Below are positions 46,201 through 52,769 of a DNA stretch of 64,000 nucleotides, in pieces. Origin of the DNA: Parapedobacter indicus (GTDB lineage: Bacteria; Bacteroidota; Bacteroidia; Sphingobacteriales; Sphingobacteriaceae); assembly GCF_900113765.1 (NCBI RefSeq), contig NZ_FOQO01000010.1:248001-312000 (forward strand). The letters are read 5' to 3'. The translations under genes were made by a program, and so were the position numbers. A model generated the notes under the pieces. It saw only the letters and a program-made list of their open reading frames with translations, was not told the DNA's origin and ran no database searches. Positions within the stretch are counted from its first letter, which is position 1. Each line of letters begins with the position of its first letter.

Positions 46201-47857
46201 AGGTAAAGTCCCCTTCCGGCGAAGGTGCTGTAGCTGGGTCTATTCCGTCTATGAATAGTGGATCGCCATCGATGTTGCCTCCTCCGTCCGTACCGATCGC
46301 TGCTCTCCACACACCATTGCCATCTCGGCTGTTGGCAATCAAACTATTGGAAAAGTGTAGCGTACCATTTCTATACACAGACGCATCCGTACTATTGGTG
46401 TTCCCGCCAGCTCGGTTATTCCAAATGATGCTATTGATCAACGTGACAGTTGATTCTTTTTCTATCGCAATACCTCCGCCGTTTACGTCAGCGTAATTGC
46501 CCGTAATGGTCACGTTGGTCAGTATGGCATTCGCCGGATCGCGGAAGGCGATCCCGCCGTAGTTAGGTGCTTTATTACCACTGATGAGCACATTAGTCAG
46601 CGTAGGACTCGCCGTTTCGTTACCCATCCCGCCGCCGTTAGCTGAAGCAGTATTCCCACTGATAATCAGATTGGTAAAGGTAGGACTAACGTGCCCGTTA
46701 TATATTCCACCTCCAATAGCCGCACTTCCCCCGGTTACCGTAAATCCATCCAGTATCGCTGTGGCCGTCACTCCGTTGTCATCGTTGCGGACCACGCTAT
46801 TGCTGTTCCCTTTCAGGACGGTTTCATATTCCTCCCAATCGCGCTCATCCATGCCTGGCGTGCCCACGGAAGGAAAACCTCCGTAAATCTTCACCCCTTC
46901 TTTCATCGAAAACGACTGACCGGCACCCCGTTGGTATTCACCGACGGCCACCCATACTTCATCGCCCGCCGAAGATGCATTGATCATGGCCTGCAAATCC
47001 CCTGAAGCGTCCGTCCAGCTGTAACCATTGCCGGTCGCACCCTGCTTTACGTACCGGATACCCTGTTCATGAACGGCTCCCTGCCGGTTGCTTTCTACGG
47101 TTGCTCCTGCAACTGTACCGTCGTGCGCGGTTACCTCAAAACTGATGAATTTACCAATATCCGCGGCAACAAGCGTATACGATTTCCCTGTCGCATCAGG
47201 GATGGCAGTTTTACCTACATCGCCGCTTGGCGCATCATAGCGATACCATACCACCGTACTGTGGTCCTCATCGTCGGGGTTAGCATCGGTAAAGGTATAG
47301 GCAGCCGCGAGCGTGTTACCCACTTGGAGCGGAGCACTCAATGTCAACGCCACATCCGATATTTCGGGGGTTGTGATGCCGAATGCTGTCGCGGTGAGTA
47401 ACTGCACGGTTATCGGATCGTCAAATTCGGACGCCACATATTGGTCCTTGGTATTGACGTCCGCTTCCATCACCAGCTTCAGCGGACCACCATCGGATTC
47501 CTCATAAATCAGCTGCAAATCGCTTGCTGCGGCTCCATCCAATACACTCGGTTTGTAGTGCAAACGCAAAACCCCAGCAAACGTAATCGGCGTACTGAAT
47601 GTATACACCTGGCTGATGGATGGCAACCCGTAGAACGTTACCGGCGTAGCCGACCGCTGAACTTCCGTTTCTGCCAGGTTTAGCATTGCAGCAGGTTCGA
47701 ACTCCAACCCATTTACCGAGAATAGTGTTTCTTTTTTTATCCAGAGGCCATCGCTGCCAATGGTAAGCTGTGCGGATGCGGGCTTAACGCCCAAAAAGCT
47801 ATTGCTTAAGGCAAGTATTATTACAAATAAACGGGATGTGGAGCGAGCAACATTCAT
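40277..47857 (-). CDS. Giant type IX secreted adhesin 4 (11 MBG repeats, YDG, FN3, type B sorting domain)
   Basis: A 2526-residue protein with a signal peptide ending VKPASAQ (about 1-30). A beta-helix-like region lies at about 285-555 (NGGGxxxE, ISGNTAS rungs). Eleven tandem 79-residue MBG repeats follow (about 690-1558; each with KVYGS, DDDE and SRxxGEDVDxY), then three YDG modules (KVYDG; about 1558-1822), a fibronectin type III module (about 1930-2020), an IPT-like part (GHGFEPGTVVTVYLF), another MBG module and a CHU_C type B sorting domain (about 2434-2526, ending KGYFVIRY). It is the last gene of an operon with two YadA/S74 proteins, starting 19 bp after the upstream stop codon. No PorP/SprF gene is adjacent, so export may rely on a partner elsewhere. 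Confidence 0.92.
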   Translation of the reverse strand: MNVARSTSRLFVIILALSNSFLGVKPASAQLTIGSDGLWIKKETLFSVNGLEFEPAAMLNLAETEVQRSATPVTFYGLPSISQVYTFSTPITFAGVLRLHYKPSVLDGAAASDLQLIYEESDGGPLKLVMEADVNTKDQYVASEFDDPITVQLLTATAFGITTPEISDVALTLSAPLQVGNTLAAAYTFTDANPDDEDHSTVVWYRYDAPSGDVGKTAIPDATGKSYTLVAADIGKFISFEVTAHDGTVAGATVESNRQGAVHEQGIRYVKQGATGNGYSWTDASGDLQAMINASSAGDEVWVAVGEYQRGAGQSFSMKEGVKIYGGFPSVGTPGMDERDWEEYETVLKGNSNSVVRNDDNGVTATAILDGFTVTGGSAAIGGGIYNGHVSPTFTNLIISGNTASANGGGMGNETASPTLTNVLISGNKAPNYGGIAFRDPANAILTNVTITGNYADVNGGGIAIEKESTVTLINSIIWNNRAGGNTNSTDASVYRNGTLHFSNSLIANSRDGNGVWRAAIGTDGGGNIDGDPLFIDGIDPATAPSPEGDFTLQPGSPAINAGDPQTNESGYPVQVGATDLAGRTRVVDGQIDIGAYERPFRQQTIDVADLEDGKLTATYGDADFVPVVTTSTGGPAIFSLPTEDNMVASIVDGKIHIMAAGEVELTVSVAGTTEYDPTSIALSLVVAKKVLTITADGEQNKVYGSADPALTYSATGFVGDDDENLLEGALSRETGEDVDTYTIVQGTIYAGDNYMISYTAADFSITPKSLTVTVDAGQGKVYGSTDPVLTYTAAGFERDDDASIFTGVLSREAGEDVDTYAIMQGTLDAGDNYTMAYTGANFAITPKELVVKADAGQGKVYGSADPVLTYTATGFEWDDDEGILGGVLSRASGEDVDTYAIGQGTLDAGDNYTISYTSANFEITPKELVVKADARQSKVYGSADPVLTYTATGFERDDDEVIFAGALSREAGEGVDSYSIGIGTLAAGSNYTISYTAADFAITPRVLTIKADAEQGKVYGSADPELTYTATGFERDDDEGILGGVLSRGSGEDVDTYAITKGTLDAGDNYTIAYTGANFVITPKSLTVTADAGQGKVYGSANPALTYKAIGFERDDDASIFTGALSREAGEDVDTYAITQGTLSAGANYTIAYTGANFAITAKTLTVTADADQSKVYGSADPALTFDAAGLEWDDDESILTGALSRAPGEDVDSYAIGQGTLAVGSNYTISYTASDFAITPKSLTVTVNAGQGKVYGSADPELTYTATGFERDDDGGILGGVLSRASGEDVDTYAIGQGTLDAGDNYTISYTSANFEITPKELVVKADAGHGKVYGSTDPALTYAATGFERDDDEGVLTGALSREAGEDVDTYAITKGTLSAGANYTIAYTGANFAITAKTLTVMADADQSKVYGSADPILTFDAVGFGWNDDESVLTGALSRAPGEDVDNYAIGRGTLAVGSNYTINYTAADFTITPKSLTVTTDSGQGKVYGSVDPVFTYTATGFAFEEDEHVFTGTLSRVPGEDVDSYSIGIGTLVAGDNYTIAYTDADFAITPKPLAVTLSNMPEIVKVYDGTYVATLVAANYMPVGGLPGDDLEITGTAVYRDKDAGTDKEIVVLDFVLDGADADNYRIITTSTTTTGVITAKPLTVALDDYPLITKVYDGSAAVTLHADNYSLGGIVGEDDVSVKGTATYEDGNAGTEREITVSGFMLHGADKDNYTVEAADAFTTGTITPKELRVSVNNIPVIEKVYDGNNVAVLAADNYVLTGMVDGDDVTVSGAAIYDDADVGEEKVVTVTGFELGSTHAGNYVFDTDSATTTGRITAGPASARHTGFEISPAQVGRMVTITITVRDMYGNPVSTVSPAAFSVSVSGANNISVDVIHKGDGTYSATYTPESGGLDELSVLLDGTAVSGVPYRYPVSDFPGAPSGLRAEAGNRQVMLEWDPPADLPPTVTDYMIEYSRDEGTTWTVPDREPSAATRSLVIGLENNRPYVFRISAVSAIGTGAASGTVQAIPTEPVLDGEGNLPEPEPGTPVVITDGKVEAVTLEVIDGEYLKLSGDDYAIKLASLGMDGERIPISAVDAIIRLLRGAGARVHVSGHGFEPGTVVTVYLFPNLELVGHLPVDSDGNFGGSLPVPASLELGHHTLQANGVVAGGGGERSVSVGLERVDRKPQWVEFGAPAGQTYGDDPVTLDGKSTSGLAVAYTATDMDGKPTNIAVIENNKLTIRGAGDILITASQVGNGDYSAASPVSRTLHIAKAPLAVSVADAARAYGGANPSFDVSYNGFVDGEDASSLDRAPSASTDATETSAPGSYAITVSGGVSANYAFTYHDATLTVTKAPQAITFNAPAEVTRDAGSIQLDVSASSGLLVALSLDDPQVTVLDGTTLDILRLGTVTITATQVGDGNYEAADPVTVTVRVVDPSSDFPVRVHRALSPNGDGINEYLVIEAIKDHPDNRVTIVNRNGTVLWEASGYDNDRVVFRGISTGQQQLPAGTYFYIVEVKVDGKREHRKGYFVIRY
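43184..45790 (-). repeat. Eleven tandem 237-bp coding repeats in adhesin 4
   Basis: Eleven units of 79 codons fill about 2607 bp. Within them a higher-order period of 711 bp (three units) is visible: the segments near 43470 and 44181, and near 43683 and 44394, are almost identical at DNA level. This indicates recent segmental duplication or gene conversion and a site prone to length variation. Confidence 0.85.
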
Positions 47858-47876
47858 AAAGAACGGACTATATAGG

Positions 47877-49052
47877 TTATGGTTCGGGTGTTTCTTGCTT
47901 TCCGGCCATCCACACTTCCAGCAACGCCAAACGTTCCTTTGCGGCCTGTAGCTGATCCTTTAGGCGTTCGTTTTCTGCCTTCAGCTCGGCTGTCCGCTTT
48001 TCCAGTGCCTGGATGGCCGCCATGTTCACGCCGTCGATATCCACAGTGTTGATGGTCGTATCGTTATCCGGGCCATCGAGCCGGAATGCGGCATGGAAAT
48101 CCTGTGCCATCGGGCCAATGTGCTGTTGCGTGGCCGGCTGGCTTTTGTAATTCCATCGGGAGATAGGGATGACTGTCACTTTTTGTAGGATGAACTCGGC
48201 GTCGACCGGCTCAACGTTTTCCTTTCGGTTGCGATCGCTCAAGCTGCTCCAAGAGCCGGCACCGGGGTCCAGTTGCACACCAGCGGTAAGCCCCATATTC
48301 GTATAGAGCTTATACCCCCCTATAAACCGCATCGTCACCTGGTTGTTTGCCGTTGCATACACATAGTCTTCGCCTGAAAAACTACCGTCTGCCAACACCA
48401 TAGCGCCTTGCTTATCATTTGTATGCGCACCCCTTCCAATAGCCACCGAAAAATTCCCAGAGGCGACACTTTGTGTGCCAATAGTCACTCCAAAACTTCC
48501 CCGTGCTTCAGACTCAGAGCCGATCACGATCGAAGCCAGCCCCGCTGCCCTTGCTGACTTCCCCAGCGCCAGTGCATCATCACTGGTAGCCTGCGCACCT
48601 ATCCCGATGGCGACCGCACCCACCCCGGACGCCGTTCCATTGACCGCCAATGACCGGTCTGCACTGGCGGTGCTGTTCAGCCCCAACGCCACAGATTCGT
48701 CGCCAGTAGCTGTAACGCCAAGTCCCGCAGCGAAAGAGGATGCCCCTTGTGCCCGCGTATTCTTGCCTGCAGCGAATGAATAGTTGCCTATATTGGCCGC
48801 ATTCCAGTAGGTGGCGCTGGCTGCATCAAGATAACCCACGCGGAAAGCCGCTTTCTCGGCGTACCACATCATCCGGCGCCCCGCTCCCGATACGGGAACG
48901 GTGGTCGATGCCGTAGCACCTCCCTCCGCACTAAATACCACACTGCTGTCCACCACATGCAGGCCCGCTTGGGGCGCATTCGTCCCGATACCGACCTGTG
49001 CCGCGGCTGATAAAGTAATTACGCAGAAAAACACCAGTAACATCCGTTTCAT
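47877..49052 (-). CDS. YadA-head/S74 intramolecular-chaperone surface protein A
   Basis: A 391-residue protein with signal peptide MKRMLLVFFCVITLSAAAQ. VGIGTNAPQAGLHV near the start is typical of Bacteroidota tail-fibre-like proteins. Residues about 90-235 have YadA-head (Hep_Hag) repeats with A-x-G and S-x-A-x-G patterns (SFAAGKNTRA, SVALGLNSTA). Residues about 275-350 form the S74 chaperone region, with SDRNRKEN (the Ser/Lys of the self-cleavage motif) and PMAQDFHAAF; a coiled coil (about 350-385) ends the protein. Such proteins trimerise, and the S74 domain assists folding and then cleaves itself off. It is a paralog of the gene at 49080, 27 bp upstream, and is in an operon with adhesin 4. 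Confidence 0.85.
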   Translation of the reverse strand: MKRMLLVFFCVITLSAAAQVGIGTNAPQAGLHVVDSSVVFSAEGGATASTTVPVSGAGRRMMWYAEKAAFRVGYLDAASATYWNAANIGNYSFAAGKNTRAQGASSFAAGLGVTATGDESVALGLNSTASADRSLAVNGTASGVGAVAIGIGAQATSDDALALGKSARAAGLASIVIGSESEARGSFGVTIGTQSVASGNFSVAIGRGAHTNDKQGAMVLADGSFSGEDYVYATANNQVTMRFIGGYKLYTNMGLTAGVQLDPGAGSWSSLSDRNRKENVEPVDAEFILQKVTVIPISRWNYKSQPATQQHIGPMAQDFHAAFRLDGPDNDTTINTVDIDGVNMAAIQALEKRTAELKAENERLKDQLQAAKERLALLEVWMAGKQETPEP

Positions 49053-49079
49053 CGTTGTCTGTTTTGTTGAATAAAGTGA

Positions 49080-50273
49080 TTATTTAGTGGGCTTTCCCGT
49101 AGATCCCGCCATCAATCCAGCCACCCATGCTTCCAATACCGCCAAGCGCTGGTCCATGGCCGCTAGTTCGCCCGCCAGGTTGTCTGTTCCCGATCGCAGC
49201 GCAGTTGTTCGCCTTTCGAGCGCCTGAATGGCTACCATGTTTACACCGTCGATATCTACAGTGTTGATGGTCGTATCGTTGGCAAGCCCATCAAGCTGGA
49301 ACGCAGCGTGGAAATCCTGCGCCATTGGCCCGATGTGTAGCTGCGTAGTAGGCTGGCTTTTGTAATTCCATCGAGCAATCGGGATGGTTGCTACTTTTTG
49401 CAGGATCGATTCGGCTTCCGTGGCACTGATTGTTTGGAAGTTTTCCTTCGCTCGGCGGTCGCTGATGACATTCCAACCACCCCCGGCTGCAGCGAGTTCC
49501 ACACCCGAAGAAAGTTCGGAATTGGTAAACAGCCTAATCCCGTTTGCACCTCGTATTGCCAGTTGGTTTGCTGCCGTAGCGACGGTACTATCACTCGAAA
49601 ACCCGGCAGAACCATCGCTCAATACCATGGATCCAAGTCGCCCTGAATTTGCATTTTTACCAATAGCGATTGAATAAGGCGCCCAGGCGTTGTTTTGTAA
49701 GCCAATGGCCATGGAAAAATCACCGTATGTCTTTGAGGGACCAAATGTTACGGATTCACCCCCTCTCGCAATCGATGACGGCCCAAGCGCCATGGCATGG
49801 TCGCTTTCCGCCTGTGCACCTGACCCGATCACAACCGACCCCGTGTTACCGGCCGTACCGCTAAAAGCAACGGAATGGTTTCCAATGGCCGCAGCGTTAT
49901 TTCCCATTGCCACGGCCCCATCGCCGGAAGCGGTGGTTGCCAAGTTCATCGCGATGGAATATTCACCCGAGGCCCGGGTATTCTCGCCTGTACTGAATGA
50001 GTAGTTGCCGATATTCGGTGTATCCCAATAGGTAACGCCATACGAGTTAACCAAGCCCGCCCGAAAGGCAGCTTGCTCGGGGTACCACATCAATCGCCTG
50101 TTCGCGTCAGTTAGCGGAGCCCGCTCCGACACCGTGACATCGCCCGCCGCACTGAATACAACGTTGCGATCAACCACGTGTAAACCTGCCTTTGGATCAT
50201 TCGTCCCAAGACCGACCTGCGCTACCGATTGGTAAGCAATTGCGCAGAAAAGCACCAGTAAAATTCTTTTCAT
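49080..50273 (-). CDS. YadA-head/S74 intramolecular-chaperone surface protein B
   Basis: A 397-residue paralog of the neighbouring protein A. It has signal peptide MKRILLVLFCAIAYQSVAQ, the VGLGTNDPKAGLHV opening, YadA-type head repeats (about 90-240), an S74 chaperone region with SDRRAKEN (Ser/Lys motif) and GPMAQDFHAAF, and a C-terminal coiled coil. The C-terminal halves of A and B are much more alike than the head repeats, as expected when the chaperone is constrained and the exposed part varies. It is the second gene of the operon, starting 3 bp after the small membrane protein's stop codon. Confidence 0.85.
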   Translation of the reverse strand: MKRILLVLFCAIAYQSVAQVGLGTNDPKAGLHVVDRNVVFSAAGDVTVSERAPLTDANRRLMWYPEQAAFRAGLVNSYGVTYWDTPNIGNYSFSTGENTRASGEYSIAMNLATTASGDGAVAMGNNAAAIGNHSVAFSGTAGNTGSVVIGSGAQAESDHAMALGPSSIARGGESVTFGPSKTYGDFSMAIGLQNNAWAPYSIAIGKNANSGRLGSMVLSDGSAGFSSDSTVATAANQLAIRGANGIRLFTNSELSSGVELAAAGGGWNVISDRRAKENFQTISATEAESILQKVATIPIARWNYKSQPTTQLHIGPMAQDFHAAFQLDGLANDTTINTVDIDGVNMVAIQALERRTTALRSGTDNLAGELAAMDQRLAVLEAWVAGLMAGSTGKPTK

Positions 50274-50276
50274 AGG

Positions 50277-50441
50277 CTATTCTATTTGGTCAATTGTATT
50301 TGTTGCTTTTTCCACACCCTGCATATCCTGTTCGATACGCTCCAACTCTTGTTGATAGTACACGCACACGATTACAACCGATACCAGCAACAGCATTACG
50401 AGAATGAGCAATAGCACTGGGTACATAGATTTATTACGCAT
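50277..50441 (-). CDS. Small single-pass membrane protein with coiled coil
   Basis: A 54-residue protein from ATG 50441 (MRNKSMYPVLLLILVMLLLVSV); an alternative ATG at 50459 overlaps the -7 promoter box and is unlikely. One transmembrane helix (about 7-27) is followed by a charged helix YYQQELERIEQDMQGVEKA that can form a coiled coil. It opens the four-gene operon with the YadA/S74 proteins and adhesin 4, so it may assist their trimerisation or export (inference). Confidence 0.6.
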   Translation of the reverse strand: MRNKSMYPVLLLILVMLLLVSVVIVCVYYQQELERIEQDMQGVEKATNTIDQIE

Positions 50442-50456
50442 AGATAGAAACTGCCG

Positions 50457-50464
50457 CAAACATA
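50457..50464 (-). promoter_or_regulatory. -7 promoter element (TATGTTTG) of the adhesin 4 operon
   Basis: On the minus strand TATGTTTG matches TAnnTTTG exactly; it is 15 bp before the ATG at 50441. Only this promoter was seen for the operon. Confidence 0.6.
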
Positions 50465-50492
50465 CTATCCGACGCCAAATGCGGGCAATCCG

Positions 50493-50515
50493 TGGCGTTA
50501 CAACTGGCGTTACAA
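50493..50515. promoter_or_regulatory. Tandem direct repeat TGGCGTTACAA x2 upstream of the adhesin 4 operon
   Basis: TGGCGTTACAA occurs at 50493-50503 and 50505-50515 (12-bp spacing). The pair lies 29-51 bp upstream of the -7 box of the minus-strand operon, a normal position for an activator binding as a tandem dimer. Confidence 0.5.
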
Positions 50516-50846
50516 TTGATTAACCGGTGCTGACCGGGATCAGAAGTCCGTAAAATACGCGGTGTACACTATGAACGGTTACGGCTTACTTGGTTCAGTC
50601 AACCTTAGATAAATTTATTGATTATTTTTAGGTATCAATGAGATCGCTCCGCTAGGTTCCTTTTTATATGCAATATAATCGCGTTGCATTATAAACAGGA
50701 GATTTATCGGTCTCTCCGCTGCCGTTGATAGAAACTTTTATAGAGGGAATGTACAGAAAATTCGCGGATATTCAATCGATGGCCCCGCTTATGGCCACCT
50801 AAGAGGTCACGGTAGAAAAGGCGGAGAGCGTGTGGATATTGGGTGA
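50516..50846. other. Intergenic region without recognised genes
   Basis: No open frame of note. A small inverted repeat GGAGA/TCTCC occurs near 50699-50717. The rest is AT-rich and unremarkable. Confidence 0.5.
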
Positions 50847-50870
50847 GGTGGTCGCTACCTAGCGACCACC
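50847..50870 (-). terminator. 10-bp perfect hairpin after the DUF5606 gene
   Basis: GGTGGTCGCT (50847-50856), loop acct, AGCGACCACC (50861-50870), ending 10 bp beyond the stop codon of the minus-strand DUF5606 gene. It has no T-tract, so it may act in mRNA 3' end protection or as a rho-type or partial terminator. Confidence 0.55.
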
Positions 50871-50880
50871 GAAATGCATG

Positions 50881-51306
50881 TTACTTGGTGTTTTCCGACG
50901 GCTCATCGGCATCCGTCGGTTCCGGCTCTTCATCAAAGAGTGGTAGTTTCTTGATAATGCCATACCAGCCGATGATTTTTTTAATGTCAGAGCTATATAC
51001 ACGTTCCTCGTCATGACCCGGAGCTACTTCCCGGAAAAATTCCCGTAGGGTTTTTCCATCGGATTTGGGATCCGGTGCAGTTCCTTTATCTTTTACCCGT
51101 TTGAGTATATCAACCAGTTTCAATTCCTCCTCGTAGCCATAGATCGTAATATCCTCCAAGGTAGCCATCTTGTTAGTGGCTAGGTTTACAACGGATTTCT
51201 TTTTCTGGTCGTCTAAGGTCTCCAGGATAAAACCACCTTTATTTTGACCGATCAATTTAAAAAGTCCCGGTTTGCCCGTGACGGATACAAGCGCTTTCAG
51301 GTTCAT
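50881..51306 (-). CDS. DUF5606 domain-containing protein
   Basis: A 141-residue cytoplasmic protein. The N-terminal sequence MNLKALVSVTGKPGLFKLIGQN and SVVNLATNKMATLEDITIY are typical of the DUF5606 family of Bacteroidota; the C-terminal tail is acidic and disordered. The start overlaps the stop of the upstream cyclophilin gene by 4 bp (ATGA), so the two are translationally coupled. Function is unknown. Confidence 0.88.
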   Translation of the reverse strand: MNLKALVSVTGKPGLFKLIGQNKGGFILETLDDQKKKSVVNLATNKMATLEDITIYGYEEELKLVDILKRVKDKGTAPDPKSDGKTLREFFREVAPGHDEERVYSSDIKKIIGWYGIIKKLPLFDEEPEPTDADEPSENTK

Positions 51307-51749
51307 GTCGTTTGCTCTTCAAGAATGTCAATACCCAATATCTTGTCGCCTTGGCGAATGTCATCGATTACATCGACGTTTTCAACTACTTTTCCGAAAC
51401 AGGTATGATTTCTGTCGAGATGAGCCGTATTTGTGCGGCTATGGCAGATAAAAAACTGAGACCCGCCGGTATCGCGCCCCCGGTGTGCCATCGATAGTAC
51501 CCCCCGATCGTGATATTGGTTATCACCATCCAACTCGCATTTGATCGAGTATCCCGGACCACCTGCTCCAGTGCCTGTCGGGTCGCCCCCCTGGATCACA
51601 AAATCCGGTATCACACGGTGGAAGGTTACACCATCGTAATAACCAGACTTAGCTAGCTTCAAAAAGTTAGCTACCGTGTCTGGTGCATCTTTATCATAAA
51701 ATTGCACCGTTAAGTCACCTTTTTCGGTCTTGATAATTGCTTTGCTCAT
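51303..51749 (-). CDS. Cyclophilin-type peptidyl-prolyl cis-trans isomerase
   Basis: A 148-residue protein from ATG 51749 (MSKAIIKTEKGDLTVQFY). The family motifs are YDGVTFHRVIPDFVIQGGDP (active-site Arg in FHRV), GTGAGGPGY, MAHRGRDTGGSQFFI and FGKVVENVDVIDDI. It has no signal peptide, so it is a cytoplasmic isomerase that assists protein folding. A TATCTTTG promoter lies upstream (51768-51775), and the DUF5606 gene overlaps its 3' end by 4 bp. An in-frame start at 51770 would lie within the promoter and is rejected. Confidence 0.95.
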   Translation of the reverse strand: MSKAIIKTEKGDLTVQFYDKDAPDTVANFLKLAKSGYYDGVTFHRVIPDFVIQGGDPTGTGAGGPGYSIKCELDGDNQYHDRGVLSMAHRGRDTGGSQFFICHSRTNTAHLDRNHTCFGKVVENVDVIDDIRQGDKILGIDILEEQTT

Positions 51750-51767
51750 TTTTTTAAAATTGGACTG

Positions 51768-51775
51768 CAAAGATA
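51768..51775 (-). promoter_or_regulatory. -7 promoter element (TATCTTTG) of the cyclophilin-DUF5606 operon
   Basis: An exact TAnnTTTG match on the minus strand, 18 bp before the start codon at 51749. Confidence 0.6.
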
Positions 51776-51902
51776 GTATTTAGTTGGGAAGTCCGGAAGC
51801 CCGGACGATCGATAAATCGGGTGTTGATTTATTAAACAATCAATGAATGGCTGAATTACCTAATTTCCTCAATTTTTAGTATCGCAGAATTGGAGAAATC
51901 CG

Positions 51903-51910
51903 TATCTTTG
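51903..51910 (+). promoter_or_regulatory. -7 promoter element (TATCTTTG) of radC
   Basis: An exact TAnnTTTG match, 23 bp before the radC ATG at 51934. Confidence 0.6.
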
Positions 51911-51933
51911 CTGGTAATACAACAACCTTAACG

Positions 51934-52635
51934 ATGCCAATGAACCAATTATCACGAGTAGCAATCAAGGCTTGGGCCGAAGCCGATCGTCCGCGCGAAA
52001 AACTATTGGAACAGGGGCGGAGGGCACTTACCGATGCTGAACTGTTGGCCATCCTGATCGGGAGTGGCTCACGGGAAGAATCGGCTGTGGAGCTTTGCCG
52101 TCGTATCCTTCATGATAAAGGGAATGACCTCAACAAATTGTCGCGTCTATCGGTATCCGAGTTATGTCGATATAAAGGGATCGGGGAAGCTAAAGCGATC
52201 AGTATTGTGGCTGCACTGGAGTTGGGCCGAAGGAGGAAAGAACGGAAGAAAGAGGCGCGCGAGATACTAAACAACAGTAGACGGGTATACGAATATATGG
52301 AACAAGTTTACAACGATTTGCCCTACGAAGAGTTTTGGGTGCTGTTTTTGGCCGGTGGCTGCAAGCTGATTGCCAAAGTATTGATAGGCAAAGGCGGTAA
52401 CGATTTTACACCGGTGGATATTAAACAGGTGTTACGTCTCGCATTGGAATACCACGCTTCGAGTATTGTTCTGACACATAACCATCCCTCGGGTACCCTG
52501 AAGCCGAGCTCTATGGATATTCAACTAACCAATAAATTGAATGATGCGGCAAAGCTGTTTGATTTTTCCATCAACGACCATATCATTTTCACGAATAGTG
52601 GATATTATAGTTTTAGAGATAGCGGATTGTTATGA
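51934..52635 (+). CDS. radC: RadC/JAMM-domain protein
   Basis: A 233-residue protein of normal length. The N-terminal UPF0758 helix-hairpin-helix part (about 1-100) includes REKLLEQGRRALTDAELLAILIGSG and KGIGEAKA. The C-terminal JAB/MPN+ domain has the metal-binding set His182-x-His184 and Asp195 in HNHPSG...SSMD. Despite the name, a repair role is not established for the family; the fold suggests a metallo-peptidase or related activity. It has its own promoter and is followed by pheT. Confidence 0.95.
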   Translation: MPMNQLSRVAIKAWAEADRPREKLLEQGRRALTDAELLAILIGSGSREESAVELCRRILHDKGNDLNKLSRLSVSELCRYKGIGEAKAISIVAALELGRRRKERKKEAREILNNSRRVYEYMEQVYNDLPYEEFWVLFLAGGCKLIAKVLIGKGGNDFTPVDIKQVLRLALEYHASSIVLTHNHPSGTLKPSSMDIQLTNKLNDAAKLFDFSINDHIIFTNSGYYSFRDSGLL

Positions 52636-52657
52636 AGCCGCGACTTCGCAAAAATGT

Positions 52658-52665
52658 TATCTTTG
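52658..52665 (+). promoter_or_regulatory. -7 promoter element (TATCTTTG) of pheT
   Basis: An exact TAnnTTTG match just after radC, giving pheT a leader of about 100 nt. No clear T-box or peptide attenuator was recognised in that leader. Confidence 0.5.
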
Positions 52666-52769
52666 CACAAATTCCGAAATCAGGATGGACCTGCCATGTC
52701 AGCGCCTGCAGATTAAAAAGGCGATGAAAGTGTAGGTTTTATGAGGCGATAGAGAACAAACAATTTCGA

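Noticed and set aside
47069..47401. Plus-strand frames opposite adhesin 4, for example the 110-residue one
   Set aside because: They are shadows of the adhesin coding strand with no family features.
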